Numbered from the stretch's first letter, positions 1 through 6,701 are shown. The stretch: DNA of 6,860 nucleotides from an uncultured Chitinophagaceae bacterium (GCA_903841915.1 CAIMKO010000113.1:1-6860); one strand, 5' to 3'. Program-made: numbers and translations. The notes: generated by a model not told the origin, from the letters alone.

Positions 1-942
1 ACAACTACTTCGGGTACTTTAAGTATTGCGGCCAATCAAACACTGGCCTATATTGATGTGCCTGTTCGGGGTGATAGTTTGCGTCAACCTGATCAAACTT
101 TTTTTCTTCAATTAAGCAATCCAACCAATGCGACAATTGGCGGCACTGGAAAAGCAACCGGTACCATTCAAAATAATGGCACTTATTATCCGAGTGATAG
201 TGCAGGCTTTACATCGCCTTTAACCTATCCCGGTTATTCTTTAGTTTGGAATGATGAATTTAACGGATCAACGATCAATACAAATGATTGGAATTTTGAA
301 ACAGGTGGCGGCGGATGGGGAAATAATGAATTGGAGTTTTATACCAACAGTCCCAACAACGCTTATGTATCCAATGGTAATTTAGTGATCGAAGCTAGAA
401 AAGAAGTTATGGGAAGTAACAGCTATACTTCTGCAAGAATGACCACACAAAATAAAAAGACATTTCAATACGGACGAATTGATATCAGAGCCAAACTGCC
501 GGTAGCACAAGGATTGTGGCCTGCATTATGGATGTTGGGTTCCAATATCTCCTCAACCCCATGGCCTGCATGTGGTGAAACAGATATCATGGAACTGATA
601 GGAACTTATCCTTCTCGTGTTACAGGTTCTATTCATTGGGCTTTGGCAAACGGGACATCGGGTACAGTGAATAATTCATACTCATTAAGTTCAGGGGATT
701 TCTCTCAACAATTTCATGTGTTTAGTTTAGTATGGAAATCAAACAGTATTCAGATATTGGTAGACGGTATCACGTATATGACGGGAACCAATGCCAGTAT
801 CAGCAGCGGGACATGGCCATTTAATGCAGCATCATTCCTCATATTTAATGTAGCTGTTGGTGGTGACTGGCCGGGTGCTCCTAATGCATCCACTACATTC
901 CCTCAAAGAATGCTGGTTGACTATGTGAGAGTATTTCAATAA
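1..942 (+). CDS. Calx-beta / GH16 endo-beta-1,3-glucanase-like enzyme, 5' partial
   Basis: This frame is open from the first base to TAA at 940-942, so the gene starts upstream of the window; a GTG at 58 lies inside a domain and is not the start. Visible residues 1-58 read as the end of a Calx-beta domain (a GTLSIAANQT strand, then VPVRGDS, a QTFFLQLSNPTNA strand and a TGTIQNNG end). After a short linker, residues 79-313 form a complete GH16 jelly roll: WNDEFNG, then NNELEFYT, then GRIDIRAKLP, then WPALWMLGSN. The catalytic ExDxxE motif is Glu193, Asp195 and Glu198 (ETDIME), with Glu193 the expected nucleophile and Glu198 the acid/base. The family cleaves beta-1,3- or mixed beta-1,3/1,4-glucans with retention; laminarin-type glucan is the likely substrate given the GH30 and GH1 neighbours. 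The chain ends directly after the GH16 fold with no type IX sorting domain visible, so export presumably depends on an unseen N-terminal signal. The family is confident, the exact substrate is inferred. Confidence 0.93.
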   Translation, partial: TTTSGTLSIAANQTLAYIDVPVRGDSLRQPDQTFFLQLSNPTNATIGGTGKATGTIQNNGTYYPSDSAGFTSPLTYPGYSLVWNDEFNGSTINTNDWNFETGGGGWGNNELEFYTNSPNNAYVSNGNLVIEARKEVMGSNSYTSARMTTQNKKTFQYGRIDIRAKLPVAQGLWPALWMLGSNISSTPWPACGETDIMELIGTYPSRVTGSIHWALANGTSGTVNNSYSLSSGDFSQQFHVFSLVWKSNSIQILVDGITYMTGTNASISSGTWPFNAASFLIFNVAVGGDWPGAPNASTTFPQRMLVDYVRVFQ

Positions 943-976
943 ATGAGTTATGTCTGTTTCCTATTAAAAAATCAAA

Positions 977-2467
977 ATGATACTTCTTCAAAAAAAGTGG
1001 TTATTAAAAACCATGATATTCTTGTTAGTGATTTCTATAAATGCAAACTGCAGTAAATCCCAACCGGGTGGTACAACACCAACGCCAACGCCTACACCAA
1101 CTCCCTCGCCTACACCAACACCTACGCCTACTCCGGTAAGCACAGATGTTGCATTTTGGTTAACCAAGTCGGATCAAACGATATTGTTTCAAAAACAAAA
1201 CATAAGTTTAAATTTTTCGCCATCCGGCAATCAATACCCAACGATCATTGTAGATACAGCACAAACCTACCAATCAGTTGATGGTTTCGGCTTTGCATTA
1301 ACCGGTGGCAGTGCGTATTTGATCAATCATTTAGCTGCTACTGACAGAGATGCATTGCTGAAAGAATTATTTACGAGCGACAGCAGTTTTATCGGCATCA
1401 ATTATATCAGAATAAGCATGGGTGCATCTGACCTGAGCACCAGTGTTTTTACGTATGATGATGTTTCCAACACACAGCCTGATACAACACTCAGTTATTT
1501 TGATCTGGGGGCAGATAAATATGATATGATACCGATCTTACAAAAAGTGGTTGCCTTACAACCTAATATCAAGATCATTGCTACACCATGGACTGCGCCT
1601 GCATGGATGAAGACGAATAACAGTGCAGTAGGCGGAAATTTAAAAGCGAACTATTATAATGTGTATGCGCAATATTTTGTAAAATATATTCAGGCGATGA
1701 AAGCACAGGGCATTCACATTGATGCTATCACACCACAGAATGAACCATTGAATGCATACAATAATCCCAGTATGCTGATGCCGGCAACGGAAGAATTGAA
1801 TTTCATTAAAAATTATCTGGGGCCGCAATTTGCTGCTGCGGGCATTGATACAAAGATCATTGTGTACGATCATAATTGCGATGTGCCATCTTATCCTGTT
1901 TCTATTTTAAATGATGCAGATGCAAAAAAATATATTGATGGTTCTGCCTTTCATTTATACGCAGGTGATATCAGTGCATTGACACAGGTGCACAATGCCT
2001 ATCCCGATAAGGGCGTTTATTTTACAGAACAATGGGTGGGTGCACCCAGTAATTTTTCAGGTGATCTGAACTGGCATTTTAAAAATCTGATCATTGGTGC
2101 TACCAGAAACTGGAGCAGGAATGTGATTGAATGGAATCTTGCTTCCGATCCAAATTATAATCCGCATACCACGGGAGGCTGTTCCACCTGCTTAGGTGCT
2201 GTGACCATTGGCAGCAGTATATCCAGAAATGTATCTTATTATATTATTGCACATGCATCAAAATTTATTAGCGCAGGTTCTGTAAGGATCAATTCTAATA
2301 TTGTTTCATCGCTACAGAATGTTGCATTTAAAACGCCCGATGGAAAAAAAGTGCTGATCGTTTTGAACGATAATACAGCTTCTCAAAATTTCAATATACA
2401 ATTCAATAATAAGATAGTGACCAGCACATTGGGCGCGAGCGATGTAGCTACTTATATCTGGAAGTAA
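977..2467 (+). CDS. GH30 family glucanase (probable endo-beta-1,6-glucanase), lipoprotein
   Basis: A 496-residue secreted glycoside hydrolase. Residues 1-24 are a signal peptide with basic QKK and a hydrophobic stretch, followed by Cys25, the likely lipidated residue, although Asn at -1 (NANC) is atypical. Residues 33-53 are an alternating Pro/Thr stalk. The GH30 fold starts near residue 57: the YQSVDGFGFALTGG strand, TPWTAPAWMKTN, and the acid/base Glu256 in TPQNEP. The nucleophile is Glu351 in FTEQW, followed by WNLASDP and then GGCSTC (Cys402 and Cys405, possibly a disulfide), before a C-terminal beta domain. GH30 enzymes are retaining; the GGCxxC segment and the GH16 neighbour favour a GH30_3-like beta-1,6-glucanase over glucosylceramidase or xylanase, but this subfamily call is inference. 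The ATG at 977 is preferred to the ATG at 1013 because only the former keeps the basic n-region. It lies 34 bases after the GH16 gene, so cotranscription is likely. It probably debranches beta-1,6-linked glucan at the cell surface or in the periplasm. Confidence 0.93.
   Translation: MILLQKKWLLKTMIFLLVISINANCSKSQPGGTTPTPTPTPTPSPTPTPTPTPVSTDVAFWLTKSDQTILFQKQNISLNFSPSGNQYPTIIVDTAQTYQSVDGFGFALTGGSAYLINHLAATDRDALLKELFTSDSSFIGINYIRISMGASDLSTSVFTYDDVSNTQPDTTLSYFDLGADKYDMIPILQKVVALQPNIKIIATPWTAPAWMKTNNSAVGGNLKANYYNVYAQYFVKYIQAMKAQGIHIDAITPQNEPLNAYNNPSMLMPATEELNFIKNYLGPQFAAAGIDTKIIVYDHNCDVPSYPVSILNDADAKKYIDGSAFHLYAGDISALTQVHNAYPDKGVYFTEQWVGAPSNFSGDLNWHFKNLIIGATRNWSRNVIEWNLASDPNYNPHTTGGCSTCLGAVTIGSSISRNVSYYIIAHASKFISAGSVRINSNIVSSLQNVAFKTPDGKKVLIVLNDNTASQNFNIQFNNKIVTSTLGASDVATYIWK
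1073..1135 (+). repeat. Degenerate 6-base repeat encoding a Pro/Thr linker
   Basis: About ten tandem Thr-Pro codon pairs (variants of ACNCCN, with one Ser-Pro) encode residues 33-53 of the GH30 lipoprotein. The peptide forms an extended stalk between the lipidated Cys and the catalytic domain. The codons vary at third positions, so the repeat is kept at protein level and is not a perfect DNA microsatellite, though copy number could still vary between strains. Confidence 0.9.
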
Positions 2468-2629
2468 GGATTGTATTATCAGCAAATGAGTTTCTGTTGA
2501 TGCCGGTCTTAATAAAATAAATGATCCGCGCGCTGTTATACTGCAATCTGTCTTCCATAAATTCCACAATACAATTTCAGCATCGTATATTTAGATTGAA
2601 ATTTTTATTCTTCATTCAATCATTCATCA
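2468..2629 (+). other. Intergenic spacer between the GH30 and GH1 genes
   Basis: A 162-base AT-rich stretch with no credible gene. It holds a weak imperfect hairpin just after the GH30 stop (arms 2478-2484 and 2495-2501, one G-T pair, 10-base loop) that is not followed by a T run, so it is a poor terminator candidate. TATATTTA at 2586-2593 is one base off the Bacteroidota -7 box (TAnnTTTG), but no TTG sits at the expected distance upstream. GH1 could therefore be transcribed by read-through or from an unrecognised promoter. Confidence 0.45.
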
Positions 2630-2647
2630 TTGATCAATCATTCATCA
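2616..2647 (+). repeat. 18-base-period tandem duplication spanning the GH1 start codon
   Basis: TCAATCATTCATCA occurs perfectly at 2616-2629 and again at 2634-2647, giving an 18-base period (six codons). In the GH1 frame the two units read FNHSSL and INHSSE. The TTG used as the GH1 start (2630-2632) is the last codon of the first unit. The start region was therefore probably made by a short in-frame duplication. Confidence 0.85.
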
Positions 2648-4003
2648 GAGATATCTTCTCGGGATTTTGGAAAAAACTTTCTTTGGGGAGTGGCTATTTC
2701 CGCAGCTCAAAATGAAGGGGCGCATGCAGTGGATGGAAGGGGTCCTTCTATCTGGGATTCCTATGCTAAACGAAAGGGAAAAATAAGGGATGATACCAAG
2801 CCTTTCGAAGCCTGCGATTTTTATCATCGCTATAAAGACGATCTGTTATTGGTAAAAGCATTGGGCTTTACCGTATTTCGATTCAGTATTTCATGGAGCA
2901 GGGTATTGCCGGAAGGAATGGGTAAAGTGAACAAAGAAGGGATCGCATTTTATAATTCCCTGATCGATGAATGTTTAAAATTAGGATTAACACCATTTAT
3001 TACTTTATACCATTGGGACCTGCCTCAGGCATTGCAAAAAGAGGGCGGATGGAGTTCCCATTTATTATTAAAATGGTTTGGCCGATTTGTGACAGTGTGT
3101 GCAGAAGAGTTTGGTGATCGCGTAAAAAACTGGATCATCATCAATGAACCCATGGGTTTTACTTCTTTGGGTTATATGCTGGGAAAACATGCACCGGGGA
3201 AAATGTCGCTCAATGAATTTTTACCCGCCATTCATAATGCTGCTATGGCTCAAGCAGAGGGTGGTAGGATCGTAAGGCATCTTGTGAAAGGATCCTATAT
3301 CGGCACTTCTTTCTCCTGCAGCGAGGTGATGCCTTATTCATCTTCAGCAAAAGATATAGAAGTGGCTAACCGTATGGATATTTTATTGAACCGCTTATTC
3401 ATTGAACCGTCTTTGGGAATGGGTTATCCGGATGATCATTTTGTATTGATGGAAAAATTAAACTTATTTAATAAGGCATGGAAATATAAAGAGCGGATGA
3501 AATTTGATTTTGATTTCATTGGCATTCAAAATTATTTCCCCATCACTGTAAAGTATAATCCGCTGATACCTATTGTGCAGGCATCAGAAGTGAAAGCAGC
3601 AACGAGAAAAGTTCCGCATACCGATATGGGTTGGGAGATCAATGCGGATAGTTTTTACAGAATGCTGAAACGCTTTGATGCATACGAAGCTGTAAAAGAG
3701 CTCATCGTAACAGAAGGAGGTGCTTTTTTTAAAGATAAGATGGTGAATGGGATGGTAAATGATGAGCTACGCATTGATTATTTTCAACAATACCTTGCTG
3801 CACTATTAAAAGCAAAACACGAAGGGGTAGCCGTTAAGGGATATTTTGCATGGACCCTCATGGATAATTTTGAATGGGCTGAAGGATTTCATGCCAGATT
3901 CGGATTGATACATGTTGACTTTAAAACACAATTGAGAACGGTGAAGCAATCCGGCCATTGGTTCAGGGACTTCTTAAGCAGCAAGAAGGAAAGACATCTT
4001 TAA
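2630..4003 (+). CDS. GH1 beta-glucosidase, cytoplasmic
   Basis: A 457-residue full-length GH1 TIM barrel with retaining chemistry, expected to release glucose from beta-linked gluco-oligosaccharides. Landmarks: FLWGVAISAAQNEGA (glucose-binding Gln and Glu), FRFSISWSR, TLYHWDLPQAL, the acid/base Glu173 in INEP, the nucleophile Glu362 in IVTEGG, and the C-terminal AWTLMDNFEWAEGF with FGL. The nucleophile motif reads TEGG where TENG is commoner. There is no signal peptide, so it should act in the cytoplasm on imported oligosaccharides from the upstream GH16 and GH30 enzymes. The frame is open back to a TGA at 2597-2599 but contains no ATG before Met98, which lies inside the barrel. The only ordinary start is TTG at 2630, giving 16 residues before FLWG, a normal leader for the family. 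The stop is TAA followed at once by a second TAA. Its last four bases overlap the oppositely oriented glycosyltransferase gene. 6-phospho-beta-glucosidase activity is a less likely alternative. Confidence 0.94.
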   Translation: MINHSSEISSRDFGKNFLWGVAISAAQNEGAHAVDGRGPSIWDSYAKRKGKIRDDTKPFEACDFYHRYKDDLLLVKALGFTVFRFSISWSRVLPEGMGKVNKEGIAFYNSLIDECLKLGLTPFITLYHWDLPQALQKEGGWSSHLLLKWFGRFVTVCAEEFGDRVKNWIIINEPMGFTSLGYMLGKHAPGKMSLNEFLPAIHNAAMAQAEGGRIVRHLVKGSYIGTSFSCSEVMPYSSSAKDIEVANRMDILLNRLFIEPSLGMGYPDDHFVLMEKLNLFNKAWKYKERMKFDFDFIGIQNYFPITVKYNPLIPIVQASEVKAATRKVPHTDMGWEINADSFYRMLKRFDAYEAVKELIVTEGGAFFKDKMVNGMVNDELRIDYFQQYLAALLKAKHEGVAVKGYFAWTLMDNFEWAEGFHARFGLIHVDFKTQLRTVKQSGHWFRDFLSSKKERHL

Positions 4004-5052
4004 TAACTCATTTCGATCAGGTCTTCTTCACTCAATAGATTGGATGTCAATTTTCCGGCTTTCAGATCCCTTGCCTTTTCCATAACAGTTTGAACAATGT
4101 CGTAGGTGGAATGCAACAGTTGTAATGATTGAACTGAATCTGTATTCATCCAGTTTTCAATAGTAGTGGTAAAAGTATCGTCGATGGTATTGATCACAGG
4201 AACATTGAATTTCTTCAATGCTTCGGCATTGCATAATTGTTCGTATTGACCTTTGATGGGCAGGCACATTAATTTTTTACCCATATATAAAGCTTCTGCG
4301 GGTGTTTCAAAACCTGCTCCTGTAATCACAGCATGCGAATTGATCATGCTTTGATTGAATGCTTTACTGTCAACAGGAATGAATGTGATATTGTTTTCGG
4401 TTGTTCTTGTTTTTGCTTTTTTACTGAATACTTCAAATCGGCAATCGCTTAATTTGGAAAGATGTTTTGCAACAACCTCGTCACTGTAATGTGATAAATA
4501 AACAGTGATATGGCCGCTGTCTTTTACCTCCGCCTTTAAGATCTCATCTTTGATGACGGGCGAATAAATGAAATCGTCGTAAGGCTCGAAATGAAGTCCC
4601 ACATAACTTGTTGCATTTGCATAATTTGTCAATACCAATTCACCTGCAATATCTTTCTTTAAAGGACGAGGGGTTTTACTGCTTTTAAAACTTGCCTGAT
4701 GACCAAAATTAATGGATGGAACTTTTTTTAATTTACAGGCCAAAGAAGTGATCGATTCAAAGTCATTGATCACTGCATCATATTTTTCAACGGGTAATTC
4801 ATTTGCTTCTTTCCATACTCTTAAGGGAGAAAACTCTTTTAGCATTTTCAGATAATCCAATCCGCCGCGGTTACCATAAAAAAGACTGAGGCCTTTGCTC
4901 CTGAATTTTACAGGCAGGTCAGGATGTAAATTGGAATTGCTTCCGCTTAAAAAAATATCTACCTCCCCATATTGTTTCAGGAAGGGAAGTAATTCGATGG
5001 CACGACTGATATGCCCATTGCCTGTTGCTTGTATTGCGTATAGTATTTTCAT
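4000..5052 (-). CDS. GT-B fold glycosyltransferase (MurG/UGT-like superfamily)
   Basis: A 350-residue protein with no signal peptide or clear membrane span. It resembles the Glyco_trans_1_3-type GT-B glycosyltransferases of the wider GT1/GT28 group. The N-terminal domain opens with MKILYAIQATGNGHISRA, where the Gly11-x-Gly13-His14 loop after the first beta strand is typical. The C-terminal half carries GAGFETPAEAL (245-255) followed by GKKLMCLPIKGQYEQ (258-272), matching the nucleotide-sugar binding region of this superfamily. It should transfer a sugar from a nucleotide donor to a lipid or other acceptor; donor and acceptor cannot be determined here. The ATG is 3 bases after the stop of the LpxH-like gene, so the two are almost certainly cotranscribed and perhaps functionally coupled in envelope glycolipid metabolism (inference). 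Its TAA stop overlaps the GH1 stop by four bases. Confidence 0.85.
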   Translation of the reverse strand: MKILYAIQATGNGHISRAIELLPFLKQYGEVDIFLSGSNSNLHPDLPVKFRSKGLSLFYGNRGGLDYLKMLKEFSPLRVWKEANELPVEKYDAVINDFESITSLACKLKKVPSINFGHQASFKSSKTPRPLKKDIAGELVLTNYANATSYVGLHFEPYDDFIYSPVIKDEILKAEVKDSGHITVYLSHYSDEVVAKHLSKLSDCRFEVFSKKAKTRTTENNITFIPVDSKAFNQSMINSHAVITGAGFETPAEALYMGKKLMCLPIKGQYEQLCNAEALKKFNVPVINTIDDTFTTTIENWMNTDSVQSLQLLHSTYDIVQTVMEKARDLKAGKLTSNLLSEEDLIEMSY

Positions 5053-5055
5053 AAG

Positions 5056-5961
5056 CTAGACTACAAAGGGGAATTTTAAAAGGGTTTCAAATCCTACTTC
5101 AGATTCATCCAGCGATTCTCTCATCGGATGAAGTGAATTAATGAAGAATGCAACGCGGTCTGTGATCACATCAAGTTTAGGCATTTGCCGATCCATCTTT
5201 ACAACCGTTGCAGTATATTTCTCAGCTTCATATTCATACATATGCCAGTCGTCATTATAAAACTCTAAAGCAGTTAAATGCTCTACCCAATCGCCGCTGT
5301 TGAGGTAAGTAACATTTCCTTTATTGGTGATCACACACCTCATCTGTGGTTCATGAATATGACCGCAGATCACATAATCATATTTCTTTTCAATAGCGAT
5401 CTCTGCTGCGGTCTGCTCAAACTTATTGACACTTGCCGCTTTATTCACTTTTTCCATCACCATTTTAGATAAACTCATTTTCTCTCTTCCCAATAGTTGC
5501 AGTAACCAATTGACGGATCGGTTAAAACGGATCAACAGGTCATAACCACGACTTCCTAATTTGGACAGCATTTTTGCAAAGCCTTTGGTAGTGGAATCGA
5601 AGACATCTCCATGAAAGAACCAGCACATCTTTCCATTGATCTCCATCACCAGTTTATCGGCCAGTTGAAAATTGCCAAAATCGATATCCGTATATCTTCT
5701 CAATGCTTCGTCATGGTTACCTGTAATGTAGATCACACGAGTGCCCTTGGCAGCAAGGCTCATGATCTCTTTAATGACCTGAATATGTTCTAAGGGGAAA
5801 TATTTTTTTCTGAATTGCCAAACGTCGATGATATCACCGTTGAGAATCAATATCTGCGGGGAAATGCTCTTAAAGTAGTTGACCAATTCCTTGGCTCTGC
5901 AACCGTAGGTTCCTAAATGCAAATCACTTACAACAGCCACATCTATTTTTCTTCTTTCCAT
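5056..5961 (-). CDS. LpxH-like calcineurin-type metallophosphoesterase
   Basis: A 301-residue cytoplasmic or membrane-peripheral phosphoesterase. The dinuclear metal motifs are all present and in order: Asp13 and His15 (DLHLG), Asp43 (NGDIIDVW), Asn82 and His83 (GNHD), His117 (HGD), and His201 and His203 (GHIHEP). The spacing, including about 84 residues between His117 and His201 that hold a helical, basic segment, fits the cap helices of the UDP-2,3-diacylglucosamine pyrophosphatase LpxH, which makes lipid X in lipid A synthesis. However, roughly 98 residues follow His203, clearly longer than my recollection of classical LpxH, and the gene sits with a glycosyltransferase rather than other lpx genes. 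It may be a paralogue acting on another nucleotide- or lipid-linked diphosphate, so no symbol is assigned. The ATG at 5961-5959 puts DLHLG at the usual distance from the N terminus. It is the first gene of a two-gene operon, with the glycosyltransferase 3 bases downstream. Confidence 0.88.
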   Translation of the reverse strand: MERRKIDVAVVSDLHLGTYGCRAKELVNYFKSISPQILILNGDIIDVWQFRKKYFPLEHIQVIKEIMSLAAKGTRVIYITGNHDEALRRYTDIDFGNFQLADKLVMEINGKMCWFFHGDVFDSTTKGFAKMLSKLGSRGYDLLIRFNRSVNWLLQLLGREKMSLSKMVMEKVNKAASVNKFEQTAAEIAIEKKYDYVICGHIHEPQMRCVITNKGNVTYLNSGDWVEHLTALEFYNDDWHMYEYEAEKYTATVVKMDRQMPKLDVITDRVAFFINSLHPMRESLDESEVGFETLLKFPFVV

Positions 5962-6171
5962 GGTTGGATAAGGTTTTCCAAAAGTCCCGAGATACTGTTA
6001 CCATAACATGAAGGGTTTGTAAAGAAATTGTTAGCATTTGCTTTTTTAGATCTGTTTTTTGGGAACTTGATCGGATTCATGTCTTGGTATTGTACAACTT
6101 TCGCAAAGCTTTGGCTGTGCTGAATATTGATTGCAGGAAAGATGCGTGTAGCTTGTATGAATTAGTCGATT
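5962..6171. promoter_or_regulatory. Divergent intergenic region (phosphatase operon and CAP gene)
   Basis: A 210-base region between two divergent genes, so it should hold promoters for both, but no convincing Bacteroidota promoter (TTG, about 20 bases, TAnnTTTG) was found on either strand. Visible structure: TGTTA-CCA-TAACA at 5996-6008, 35-47 bases upstream of the phosphatase ATG; AGCA-TT-TGCT at 6033-6042; and a perfect 10-base palindrome CAAAGCTTTG at 6104-6113, 58 bases before the CAP ATG. AGGAAA at 6135-6140 precedes a 7-codon reading frame (6142-6165) that stops just before the CAP start. The promoter role is inferred from gene layout only. Confidence 0.45.
5996..6008. repeat. Small inverted repeat TGTTA-N3-TAACA
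   Basis: A perfect 5-base inverted repeat with a 3-base centre, located 35-47 bases upstream of the start codon of the LpxH-like gene. Its position would suit an operator near a promoter. It is short enough to arise by chance in AT-rich DNA, and no second copy was found in the window. Confidence 0.3.
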
Positions 6172-6699
6172 ATGTACAGATCAGTATTCTTTATTCTTGT
6201 TTTCTTTTTGAATCAATCTTTTGCGCAAGTAAGAAACACAGGTAGTTCTATTAGTGTAAAGGACGCACAGGAGATATTAGCACATCATAATAAAGTAAGA
6301 AAGAAAGTGGGTAGCCCTGCTTTAAGCTGGAGTACAAAACTATCGGCTTATGCGCAATCATGGGCCGATCATCTGGCCAATGAAAATAATTGTGAAATAG
6401 AACATCGGTCTGTTTGCGGAGAAGACGGCAAGACCTATGGTGAAAATATATTTTGGGGAAGTTCAGCTACATCCTATAAACCAATCGATGCTTCTGTATC
6501 ATGGTACAGTGAAATAAAAAAGTATTCTTATGCAAAATTAAATGGGAGTAATTGGCACAGCACCGGCCATTACACTCAAATGGTTTGGAAGAATACAGAA
6601 GAAGTGGGAGTAGGGGTTGCCATCTGTCCGCATGGAGCACTCATCATTGTTGCTAATTATTATCCAGCCGGTAATTTTATGGGTCAGTATCCTTATTGA
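6172..6699 (+). CDS. Secreted CAP (SCP/PR-1-like) domain protein
   Basis: A 175-residue exported protein. Residues 1-18 are a short signal peptide (Arg3, a hydrophobic FFILVFF core, SFA then Gln19), fitting signal peptidase I cleavage after Ala18. The rest is one CAP domain beginning at EILAHHNKVR and LSWSTKLSAYAQSWAD. The four residues that form the CAP central cavity are recognisable as His78, Glu91 (GENIFWG), Glu114 (WYSE) and His133 (GHYTQMVWK). The C terminus ANYYPAGNFMGQYPY is strikingly like the end of plant and fungal PR-1 proteins. Cys74, Cys82 and Cys152 remain in the mature chain. CAP proteins are known in eukaryotes for sterol or lipid binding and other extracellular roles; their bacterial function is mostly undefined, so none is assigned. 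The ATG at 6172 is chosen because an in-frame TAG at 6163-6165 blocks any upstream start and the signal peptide begins there. It is divergent from the phosphatase operon and appears monocistronic. Confidence 0.93.
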   Translation: MYRSVFFILVFFLNQSFAQVRNTGSSISVKDAQEILAHHNKVRKKVGSPALSWSTKLSAYAQSWADHLANENNCEIEHRSVCGEDGKTYGENIFWGSSATSYKPIDASVSWYSEIKKYSYAKLNGSNWHSTGHYTQMVWKNTEEVGVGVAICPHGALIIVANYYPAGNFMGQYPY

Positions 6700-6701
6700 T
6701 A

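Noticed and set aside
1073..1135. Tandem 6-base repeat considered as CRISPR-like or regulatory
   Set aside because: There are no spacers, the unit is six bases, and it encodes an in-frame Pro/Thr stalk typical of secreted glycosidases.
1640..2569. Short open frames on the - strand opposite the GH30 gene
   Set aside because: They lie antisense to a well-supported enzyme, lack recognisable domains, and have compositions expected of shadow frames.
2521..2715. A + strand reading frame starting with ATG that overlaps the GH1 start in another frame
   Set aside because: Its translation shows no GH1 or other recognisable similarity and runs out within the GH1 coding sequence. The GH1 frame itself covers all family landmarks without needing a frameshift.
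5278..5793. Short + strand open frames opposite the LpxH-like gene
   Set aside because: They fall entirely within a gene whose metal-binding motifs are all conserved on the other strand, so they are shadows.
6047..6054. TAGATCTG as a Bacteroidota -7 promoter box for the CAP gene
   Set aside because: One mismatch to TAnnTTTG and the nearest TTG (6028-6030) is only 16 bases upstream, shorter than expected; it is also over 110 bases from the start codon.
6104..6113. Palindrome CAAAGCTTTG as a transcription factor site
   Set aside because: It is perfect but only 10 bases, is not repeated in the window and matches no operator I can name; kept only as a note within the intergenic entry.
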